A DNA stretch of 64,000 nt from Ursus arctos. Its lineage: Eukaryota; Chordata; Mammalia; Carnivora; Ursidae. Below the pieces are notes generated by a model that saw only the letters and a program-made list of their open reading frames with translations, did not search any database and was not told the origin of the DNA. The DNA lies in contig NW_026623008.1 in the NCBI RefSeq assembly GCF_023065955.2, positions 22,874,001 through 22,938,000 of the forward strand, in the 5' to 3' direction. Position numbers and translations under genes: made by a program. This document shows positions 25,258 through 37,200 of the stretch, one piece after another. Position 1 is the first letter of the stretch. The number at the start of each line of letters is the position of its first letter.

Positions 25258-28200
25258 TTATATAGTTCAGGGGCGCCTGGGTGGCACAGCGGTTAAGCAT
25301 CTGCCTCCGGCTCAGGGCGTGATCCCGGCGTTATGGGATCAAGCCCCACATCAGGCTCCTCAGCTATGAGCCTGCTTCTTCCTCTCCCACTCCTCTTGCT
25401 TCTGTTCCCTCTCTCGCTGGCTGTCTCTATCTCTGTCGAATAAATAAATAAAATCTTTAAAAAAAAAAAACTTATATAGTTCATATATATAACCACATAT
25501 AAATTATATATAATATAAACGTATTTATTATACATAATATATTTATAATATATAATTATATATTTATATATAATTTATATTATATAATTTATATATAATA
25601 TATATAATATATGCTATACATATAATTTATATATAATAATATATATTATATATATAATAAAGTTTAACAAAAATTAAGAATTTGCAGGGGTTATTCTTAA
25701 ATCATAACAAAATGTATTAGGAATTAAAAAACTAAGTAGCATTTAAAATGCTTAAACTGGGGCACCTGGGTGGCACAGCAGTTAAGCGTCTGCCTTTGGC
25801 TCAGGGCGTGATCCCAGGGTCTTGGGATCAAGCCCCACACCGGGCTCCTCCGCTGGGAGCCTGCTTCTTCCTCTCCCACTCCCCCTGCCTATGTTCCCTC
25901 TCTTGCTGGCTGTCTCTCTGTCAAATAAATAAATAAAATCTTTAAAAAAATAAAAAAAAATGCTTAAACTATGATTCTTAGCAATTATAACTAAACTATT
26001 AGAACTACAGAAAAACAAGTGAACACATGATTTGAAAAGGGCAATACAATTACACGTAAATATATATAACAAGATAATACACAGAAATACAGATGCTTAA
26101 AATTGTTCATTTAATGTTATATGTACACACACACACACTACGGAAAACATATTTATTAAAAAGAAAGATAAATTATAGATTCACTGTTGCCTGGGTGGGA
26201 AAGGTAAAAGAAATAGTTTGGCTAAAAATAACCTATTGTCAAACAGGGAAAATAAATGGTTAAGTTATGGCCCATAAACATACTGCAACACTATGGATCT
26301 CATGCTAGAGATAGTAGAGCATGGGCGCCTGGCTGGCTCAGTTGGCTAAGCGTCTGCGTCCTGGGATAGAGTCCCGCTTCAGGCTCCCTGCTCAGAAGGG
26401 AGTCTGCTTCTCTCTCTGCCCCTCTCGCTAGATAGTGGAGCAGAGTGGAAAGAGTGAGGATTTAGGGTCAGACTGACCAAGTCCTAAGAGTTATTGGGCC
26501 ACTCACCCTCACTAAGCCTGTTTCTGATCTGTAAGATGGGGAAAACAATATTTACTTCCTATGGCTGTTGGGAAGATTACAAACAGAATGCTTAGCAGAT
26601 GCCTGCTACACAGCAGGCCCTCAATAATTGGGAGCTACTGTTAAGCAACTCCTAAAAATAACTCTGAGGACCAAATGTAAAAATGTTTCAATAATAAGCT
26701 ATTAAGCTAATAGGAAAATACAAAACAGTATTTATATTTACATAGACTGCAACTATGTAAAAAAAAAATTGAAGTCAATAGAAACGATCTGGAATGTCAT
26801 ATGGAAAAAGAACAGCAATTTTGTTAAGGTCATTGGTATAATACAGAATTTCCTCCAAATTTGATTTATTACTGCCGTGTAGTTTTTCTAAGTGAAAATT
26901 TTTATTTTGCTGCCTGTTTAAGTAAGGAACTTCTCTTATCTAGAAATGAGTTTGGTGTTGTATGTCAAAGCAATACATAAAGCAGACAACTCCACTTTCC
27001 AGGTCAATGACGCACTCATGTGTGGAACCCAACACACTTTATATACAATCATTTTTGTGTCAGGATGTTTGCTGCCTCAATAATCAGGAAAGCTTGAAAT
27101 GGCTGTTTTTTGTTCAAGCTATTGTTCCTCCTCTTCAGAGAAGGCATTGTTGAAGTCTTAAGCTTTTTTCAGAGAGGATGCAACGTGCCATCCCTTATAG
27201 CACTTTCAGACCTTCCTTCTTGAGGCCTGCACACATTGTTTGTTCACGGCCAATGTGTATCTGGGATTTGTGGCAGAAAGAACTAATTTAAGCAAAATAT
27301 TTTGTAAGTGCCCAAATCAGTTGTCCAGTGAATGTTTGGGCATCTGATTAATGGGCATCAACACCATGAGTTTACACGCTAGAAAAAGTATAGCAGAGTA
27401 GAAAGTTTTCCTAAGTTTTTGGAGTACGTGTACATTCTAAAAAAAAAAAAAAAATTCTGGGGCGTCTGGGTGGCTCAGTCGGTTGAGCCTTCGGTTTAGG
27501 TCATGATCTCAGGGTCCTGGGATTGAGCCCTGATCTTTGCTCTCTCTGCTCAGCAGGGAGTCTGCTTTTCCCTCTCACTCTGTGCTCTTGCTTGCTCTCT
27601 CTCAAATAAACAAATAAAATCTTTAAAATAAAAAAAAAAAGTTCCTGAAAACAGAGCACTGGCAGAAAAATTTGAATATGTGTAGACAGAACAGACTTTT
27701 TATTTATTTATTTACTCATTTACTTATTTATTTTTTTTGAGAGAGAGATTGTGCACACACAGGCTTGGGGGAAGGGTGGGGGGTAAGCAGATTCCCCACT
27801 AAGCAGGGAGACTGACATGAGGCTCAATCCCAGGACCCCAAGATCATGACCAGAGCTGAAGGCAGACGCTTAACTGACTGAGCCACCCAGGCGTTGCACA
27901 TGTGACTCTTGACCTAGGGGTCAAGAGTTTGAGGCTTACATTGTGTGCAGAGATGACAAAAAGATAAATAAACTTAAAAAAAAAAAGAAAAAAGAAAAAA
28001 ACAACATATAGGGTAAGTAGGAACTAATTCACCAAATTATGCAAAACTAGAATCCGGGAACTTTTCAAAGAAATATGAAGGTCATTCATTCATTCATTTT
28101 CTAAGTAGGCTCCACACCCAACATGGAGTCCAATGTGGGGCTTGGACTCATGACCCTAAGATCAAGACCTCAGTTGAGATCAGGAGTCAGATGCTCTAGT

Positions 28201-31200
28201 GACTGAGCCACCCAGATAGCCCTGAAGGACGTCATTTTAGAAAAAAGCTAGTGATATATGTAATTACTGTACTTACGAAACTTTATTTACACATTCTCTA
28301 TATTTGAGACAAATTTGGCCTTTAGAACAAAGCTGAGATTAGCTATCTGCAGAAACTGCTTACCCTGAGAGAAGGTGTAACATACAGTGTGTGTCTGAGA
28401 GGACACGGAAAACCTTCAAATCCTAAAAAGGGATCGGGTAACCCTTAAGGACTATAGCATAATTAAATATACCTGTTTAGAGAAGACCCAGGAACAGTCT
28501 AGGATAAAGAATGTGGAATAAGGCATACTATGTCATAAGAAGGCCTTCTTAGCACAAGAGCATTATTCTCAAGCTAGTCTATCCTCATAGTGGAGATGAG
28601 GGCATCAAATTCTCAGACCTAAAATAAAAGAAGCCAGTCTCAAAAGGTTACATACTGTATGATTCCATTTGTATGATATTCTAGAAAAAGGAACTATAAG
28701 ACAAAGAACAGATCAATGGTTGGAATGAGTTAGGAACAGAAAGAGGGTTTGACAGAGGTGAACATTAGAAAATTTGGGGGGCGAGGGAAATTGTTCTGTA
28801 CCTTGTTTGTGGCAGCCACACAAATCTATGCGAGCATAAACCTTCACAGAACTGTACACTAAACAAACATTTTGCCATATGTAAACTTTAATAATTTTAT
28901 TATTTTTTTAATGGGAATTCTTTCTTTTTTTCTTTAATGTAAGCTCTATGCCCAATGTGGGGGGGCTTGAACTCATGACTCCTAGATCAAGAGTCACAGG
29001 CTCCACCAACTGAGCCAGCCAGGCACCCCTAATAATAATTTTAAAAGTATGAAAATTATAATAGCTTAATGTCACTAACCTACTGTCATGTGTATAAGAT
29101 GCCCTCTAGTGATTCTAAAGCTAATGGGCTCCTAAACTTCTCTCTGGGAAATAACTGCATTAGCTAGTAAGATGATCTAATTAAGTTCCCATGCCCGATT
29201 CCACATTCTCCATACAGTTATAAGGTAGAAAAGGGATGAGAAGTTAAATTTTGGAAGTAGTCAATTTTCAAGTATTATGGGACATCCAAGTGGGGGAATG
29301 CTGAGAGGCTGGTTGTATACAGGGGTCTGGAGCTGAAGATCTGCGCCGGAGACAGTCAGCATAGAGACGACAAAATCATGGAATTAGATGAGAACTATCC
29401 AGGGAAAAGGTATATATGAGAAAAGCACCTAGGAAAGGACCTTGGGAAGTGATGACATTTAAAGTATATATAAAGAGAATGACTTGCAGAGGTATTTGAG
29501 AATGATATGCCAGAGGGGTAGGAGAATATGTTGTCACAACTGTTTAGAAGAAAAGACAAGACTAAAAGGATCTACTGAATTTAGGAAAAGAGAGGAGGAT
29601 CATTGGTGACCTTAAAGAGAAGGGTGTCAATGAAACAATGGAGGCAGAAGCCAGACTGCTGAGTGATCAGGAGACATGGAGTGGAGGAATGAAATGGGGT
29701 GAGGAACTGAAGACAGTGAGTGTAGAACAATCATCAGGGGGCTTTTCTCATAGGTATTAAGAGCAGGACTCTGAAACCAGAGTCTGGGTTTTGCTGGGTT
29801 TCTCTTACTTTAGTTTCTTCATCTGTAAAATGGCATTAATAGCATTTATTTCATAGGGTGCTGTGAAGCTTAAACGAGTAAGAGAAAGCTCAAAGAACAA
29901 TGCCTGACACTGACAATAAGTGTCCGATGGTAATGATAACATTATTATGGTCATCACCACAAAAGAAGTCTAGCTGGGAAGGGGAAGACAGGGCAACAAC
30001 ACGAGGAAGTGAAATGAAAGGAAGACTCCCCCACCCCAATGCCAAGACCTGAGCACAATGGAGTGCTGACGAGAAGACAGCAGAAGAGCAGGCTGAAAAC
30101 AGAGGATCTGGGAAACCAGAGGGCATGAGGGCCCAGACAGGACAAGGAGTTGAAATCCTTCCACTGAAGGGACTACCTTTAGACAAAAGCAAGGACATTT
30201 CATCCACAGTAGCAGCAAAGGAGGCAGGGAGGGAAAGGCACACAGCATGATTTTTAGGTAGGGACAACAGGAAGCTGAGTATTTACCCACCAGTTCTCAC
30301 TCTAAAGGTAAAACAGAAAGTAAGGACATCTTTGAAACACTTAAGGAAGCCAATATGTAAAGACAGACACAAATTGTATAGCCCCCCCAAAACACTTCCC
30401 ATCCACTGTCATTTGCTATGTCCAGAAACTCTGCTAATGCTCTAATGCATTAAGTTCATTTAATCCCCACTACAACCCCAGGAGGTAAACATTATTGTGG
30501 TTATTAAGAGGTTTAAAGAAGTTAAAGAACTTGCTTGTAGTCCTAAGAAACTAGAAAATGACAGAACTGGGATTAGAATCCAAGTCAATTAGTCAAAAGC
30601 GTGAGCTACACTGTGCTGCTGCATGGATCGCCGCCACTCTCACAACATTGCCGCCTTCCCTCTTTCTTGGCTGTGGTCCCTCCAAAACTTCCTTTCCGCA
30701 GTCTCAAAGAGAAAGACACACTGAGAGGTCAGAGTTGATTCAATGCTATCTCAGCAGGCCAACAGAGTGAGGGGAAAAAGGCTGCAAATGTCTTGAGGCA
30801 GGGAACGCACTCTTCATGTTCACAGACTCCACACGCAGGGCCTCACAGGAACTGTCTGGTCCCTGATGGCATTTATAGGAGCTGGAATGCAACCCTTGCC
30901 TTAGAAGTCAATGAGGACAGGACAGAAAGAAACAAGATTTAAGTTACTATCTTCCTTGTAGTTGCTATAAAGTGCAAAGCTATCTCAATCTCAGAAGTCT
31001 GAAAAGACTACCTCTGTGGGTGGAGGCAGGTGAAGGCAGGTGTAACACAAATGTTAAACATACCTTGATATCGTTGTCTATTCCACCAGAAATAATCTGA
31101 TCACTTGTATCATTGAAGGTCACAGCTAACACCTGGTAGGTGTTCTGAAATGTCTGGATGGCTGCTTTCTTCCGGATGTCCCATAGCTGAAGCAGAGGAA

Positions 31201-34200
31201 TAGGAGGGTCTACAGTCAAACATCATTGTTAAGAAGTAATTGCATAGTACATCCTGAAGTCTAAGGACTTTGTGCAGGTAAATACATTTTTAACAGGGAT
31301 CCCGTTCAGAAACTTGTCTGGATATTCTAGGAACATGGTGAGAAGTGACTGTAATTTTGCCAATGTATCTGAAAGTTGGGAGAACAAAATACTTTGTCGT
31401 ATTTTTAGATCCCTTTGTTAAAGTACGAATAATCATAGTTCATCAACATGCCCTTAGAATGGAAATCCTCTACTTGCTTAGTTCACATGTTCTTTGCACA
31501 GCAAGGATGTTAGACCAGTGTTTTCAAACTGTAGATCCTAGCTCATTAATGGGCCATGGCTTACATTAAAAAATATACAGAGAGAGGTTACATCAGCGAA
31601 AATGGCAGAGTAGGGAATGCTAAAAGGTTGTCCCTCTACAAAAGCAGAGAATTATGTGGCAAAAAACCCGGCAGAATCAACTTTATCAGAACTCTAGAAA
31701 CTAATCAAAAGTTTATAACAACCAGGCAAATGCTTAATGAGGGAAAAAACCCTCCTGAGTCTTAGTTAAGAGAGTTTTGTAGCGTTTTAACTTACCCTGT
31801 CTCCATCTCCTACTCAGCAAGAGCTTTGAAGGCAATGGCCCACATTCCCTGTATAGGTTCCTAGTACCAGAGGAAGCATTCTCAAAGAATTGTGATTGTT
31901 TTTAACTGTCTGGTGGCTCCCTAAAGGATGAACTTAAAGGGTCTGACTTTATTTTGCCTAACCAGGGCAGAGGCATTTGTCTAAAACCTTTAAAGGCAAA
32001 TAAATGATTAGCCTCTGCTGTCTGGGGCCAGGGATGACAGCTGGGGCAAACCACAGACAAACCAAAAAGCTTGGGAGGAAAGCTGGGGAATGACACAATT
32101 TGTAGAAAAAGGCCTTTGAAAAGCTGACATATTTCTAGGACCCTAGAAGGCCATTTGCATGCCTGTGTCTGGCACACGCTTGGAAAAGACCTGAGATGGC
32201 CCTAAGCTCTCCTCTCACTGACCTGCACGGGCTCTGCACAAAGTTGTAAACTGCCTGGTAAAGACAGACCCAACACACACGCACTCGCGCGCACACACAC
32301 ACACACACACAGTGAATCTGCAAAGACTGGGGAGAGGCTTTTTATTCACAAGTGATTAAGAAAATCTCTGCCAAATCATTAGTGAGCTACCAAGCTAATG
32401 AAATAGATATTTCAGTGGCTACACATGGCAAATAATACAGACTTTACAAAATCAGTTCAGAAAATTCACTCAATAGGGGCGCCTGGGTGGCTCAGTTGGT
32501 TGCGTAAGCCACTCCAGGTTTTGGCTTGGGTCATGATCTCAGGGTCCTGGGATTGTCAGGCTCTGCACTCAGCAGGGAGTCTGCTTAAGATTTTCTCTCT
32601 GCCTCTCCCTCTGCCTCTCTCCCTGCTCATGCTTTCTCTCTCCTCTGAGAATAAATCAATCTTTTTTTTCCTAAAGGTTTTATTTATTTATTTGACAGAG
32701 AGCCAGTGAAAGAGGGAACACAAGCAGGGAGAGTGGGAGAGGAAGAAACAGGCTCCCAGCAGGGTGCCTGATGTGGGGATCGATCCCAGGTCCCTGGGAT
32801 CACGCCCTGAGCTGAAGGCAGACACTTAACAACTGAGCCACCCAGGCGCCCCGCGAATAAATAAATCTTAAAAAAAAAAAAGAAAAGAAAGAAAATTCAC
32901 TAAACAAACAGCTACAACAAGCAACAACAACAAACCCTTGGAGAGAATCTAATTTCCAGAGTTACCACATTATAATATTCAAATGTTCAGTTTTTAACAA
33001 GAAATTATGAGGCACGAAAAGGAGCAAAAAAGTATGGCCCAGGGGTGCCTGGGTGGCTCAGTCGTTAAGTGTCTGCCTTCAGCTCAGGGCATGATCCCAG
33101 CCCCGCAACCAGCTCCTCCGCTGGGAAGCCTGCTTCGTCCTCTCCCACTCCCCCTGCTGTGTTCCCTCTCTCGCTGGCTATCTTTCTCTCTGTCAAATCA
33201 ATAAATAAAACCTTCAAAAAAAAAGAAAAAGAAAAAGAAAAGCAGACTAAAAAAAAAGAAAAAGAAAAAGAAAAAAGTATGGCCCATACAGAAGAAAAAA
33301 GAAGTTAAGTCTTTTTAAAAAATGATGATGGGACAACTGGATAACCATACCCAAAATAATGAAGGCAGACGTTTATCTCATACCATATGGAAAAATGTAC
33401 TCCATGTGGATCAAAGACCTAACTGTGAAAGTTAAAACTATGAAATTCTTAGAAGAAAACACAGGGGTAAATCTTCACGGCCTTGGATTTGGCAATGAAT
33501 TACTAGATATGACACCAACAGCCCAAGTGACACAAAAACCCGTAGTTCAACAACAACGTTGGGAACAGCCCAAGAAATGGGCAAAGGCCCTGAATAAACA
33601 TTTCTTTTCAGGTGGTATATGCATGAGAAAAGATGCTCAGCATCATAAATCATTTGGGAAATGCAAATCAAAACAATGATTAGAGATTGCTTCACACTCG
33701 CTAGGATGGTTATAATTAACAAAAAACCGAAAAACAAAAACAAAAACAAAAGAACCACAGAAACTAAGGACTGATGGTGAGGAAAAACTGGAGCCCTCAA
33801 GCATCACTGGTGGGAACATAAAATGATGTGGCTGATGTGGAAAAGCCTGGATGTTCCCCAAAAGGTAAAGTATAATTACCATATGACCTGGCAACCCTGC
33901 TCCCAAGAGAAATGAAACAAAAACCTGTGCACCCATCTTTGCAGCAGTGTTAGAAAGGAATGAAGTATTAATACATGTTACAACGGATGAAGCCTGAAAA
34001 CATTAAGTGGAGTGAAAGAAACTGAACACAAAAAGGCCACTTATTATCTGATTCTATTTATATGAAATGTCCAGAAGAGGCGAGTACATAGAGACAGAAA
34101 GGAGATTAGCTGTTGCCAGGAGCTGGAAGGTAGGGAAAAGTACTGACTGCTAAATGGGTATGGGGTTCTTTTTTGCCCTCCTTACCTCTGTCAGTTCCCA

Positions 34201-37200
34201 TCTCCCTACAATGGACTGCTCCCATCCTTTTCTAATTTTTATGGGGGGTTCTGGTCTTGGATCATGGTGATGAGCACACACATTGTGAATGTACTAAAAG
34301 CCACTGAACTGTACACCTTTTAAAATGGTTAAAACGGTAAATTTAACGTTATGTGAATTTTACCCCAATTAAAAAATATATAGAAGAAAATGTCCCATAT
34401 AGAAAGGGCTGGTTCATAAACACAGATGTACTGAGGGGAGGATATTCTGGGTCATAGTATAAAATGTACTGCTTACTGCAAATTGTGATTTTAAAAATGT
34501 TTAAAAGTTACTACATTTAGGCCATCTAATGTAATCCCAACTTTTATGGATGAACAAACTAAAGCACAAAGAAGGAACTAACTTGATGAAAAACACCCAG
34601 CAGGTCAACGGCAAAACAAGGACTAGAATTTAGTACCATCCGATTCCATTACATTCATGTTGAATTTACTAAAATGTGTGTTAATTTCCTATAATTGCTA
34701 AATATATGCTTGTTTTAAAAAGTTAACATTTATTTTCAATGGGTGTTTGATTTATTAACAATAAAAGATAAAGATTAGCTACAATTCTAGAACTCTATAC
34801 TCTAAACAACTAGGATCTATTTTTTTTTTAAATAAACTTACATAACATGGATCTACATTTTTTAAAAATATTTTTTTAAGTTTCTTTATTTTTAGTAATC
34901 TCTACACCCAACATGGGGCTCGAATTCATAACCTCAAGATCAAGAGTTGCATGCTCTTCCGAGGCGCCTGGATGGCACAGCGGTTAAGGGTCTGCGTTTG
35001 GTTCAGGGCGTGACCCTGGCGTTATGGGATCGAGCCCCACATCAGGCTTCTCCGCTATGAACCTGCTTCTTCCTCTCCCACTCCCCCTGCTTGTGTTCCC
35101 TCTCTCGCTGGCTGTCTCTATCTCTGTCAAATAAATAAATAAAATCTTTAAAAAAAAAAAAAAGAGTTGCATGCTCTTCCGATTGAGCCAGCCAGGTGCC
35201 CCTAAAAGATTCTATTTTTAAGTAATCTCTATACCCAATGTGGGGCTTGAACTTACAACCCCGAGATCAGGAGTTGCACGCTCCACTGACTAAGCCATTC
35301 AGGCACCCTCGAGTCAAATATTTTAGAATATTAGTTTCAGACAACCATCATTTTTAAAGATTATTTTACTTTGAAATACAAAAATGTTAGAAGTAAAAGA
35401 GAACATTTTTGCTGCCTGAATCATCTGAGAATTGCTGACCTAATGCTTTATCACTCCTAAATACTTAAGTGTGTTTGTCTTATAAAGATAAAAATAATAG
35501 GGGTGCTTGGGTGGCTCAGTTGGTTAATCGTCTGCCCCCGGCTCGGGTCATGATCTTGGGGTCCTGGGATTGAGCCCCGCATCTTGCTCCCTGCTCAGTG
35601 GGGTCTGCTTCTCCTTCTCCCTCTGCTGTTCCCCCTTTCCCTGCTCATGCTCTCTCTCTCTCAAATAAGTAAATAAAATCTTAAAAAGTATCTATATAAT
35701 ACAAAGAATATATATACATATATAAAATCCTATATAATCTTAACCGATCAGAATGAAAAAATTAACACCAACACATTATCACCATCCAATCCTCAGATCT
35801 CATTCAAGTTTCACCACTTGTCCCAGTATGTCTTTTATTGCAAAGAGATTCAGTTCAGAATCATGTGTTGAATTTACAGGTCATGTTTCTTTAGTCTCCT
35901 TCAGCCTGGAAGAGTGTCTCAGACTTTCCTTGACCTTGACGCTTCTCTAAATTACAGGACAGTTATTTTGTAGAATGTCCCTCAGTTTGGGTTTGTCTGA
36001 TGTTTCCTCATGATTAGATTCAAGTTATGCCTCTTTGGCAGGGATCTCACTGCAGTGATGCTGCATTTTCATTGTATTTTATTGAGTGGCTCACGATTTT
36101 GATTTGTCCCATCATGGATAATGTTCAGTTTGATCATCTGATAAAGATGTTCTTTTGACAAGCATTCTTGCACAAGATGTTCCAAGTTCATCTTGTACTT
36201 TCCCTGCCCAGTCCTGAAATAAGGAGTCCTGGTTTCCTTAGTGGAAAATGGTGTTTAAAGACCAAGACGTGCATAGATGTGCTCATTGCTATCGGGGTAT
36301 TATTCTTAAACCCTCTCAGTGGACAGCTGCTAATATATGCACACATAGGCACATACACATCTGTGAACATATTCACACTGAACAATATTCACACGGATAC
36401 TCAGTTCAATGCCAACAACACAAGATGCATTTTAGTTCTCTCTCCTGTAGTGATAAATCCTTTCTCTGACAATGAGAAATCTGCCTTCCGTTATACTTAT
36501 TATACTTAGCTGATCAAGCTTCCTGTATGTAATCGATGTCCAACAACCTTTTCTACTCTTCTCCTTCATGGAGGTTTTCCTTTCTCTGTTTGAACTGTGA
36601 CTCCCATTCCCTATGTGGATCCCCACCTCACCCCACTTGGGCTATCCCTTTGTATGAATGCCCCCTTCACTCTGCTCTGGCTCTAATATCCCCCTCCAGG
36701 CTGCCTTTCCTCAGGAATGCTATCCTCAGCCTCAGACTCCCTACCTAAACTGCTCCCACCCCGCGTGGACACCCTCAGCTCAAGCTCTGACACTCATACT
36801 TTCTCCCCCACCAACGTGTAGATGACCCTTTTACCCTGCTATGGCACTGACTCTTGACGTTGGGCTGCTCCCTCCTCCAATTCCCCATACTGGGCTACCT
36901 ACTCCGTGTCATGTGGATTCTATCCTTACTCTTGTCAGTCCCCATCTCCCTACGATGGAGCAGTTCATTGAGCCCTGGCACTCCACTCTGGGGCACAATG
37001 GCCCACCGTCACCTCTAACCCAAACACCTTCCCGGCTTTGGTCTACGTAATGGCACCAGGACAAAATTGTTTATAAAAGGGAACAATTTATATTCATACA
37101 CACACACACACACACACACACACGTTTACATATGTAAAAGATATAATTATACACTTTAAACATATAGATAATATAAAAAATTATTTCCTTTAAAAAAGTT

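Larger units (their letters stand above)
24524..31063 (-). other. SNRNP40: SNRNP40 intron 5
   Basis: A 6.5-kb intron with donor GTATGT and acceptor TATAG. It is heavily colonised by SINEs at 24.7-29.0 kb, with a TA-rich block at 25.17-25.67 kb and MIR, L2 and L1 relics. Confidence 0.9.

Noticed and set aside
33438..33936. Minus-strand frames of about 100-120 codons
   Set aside because: Antisense of the old L1; no independent coding evidence.
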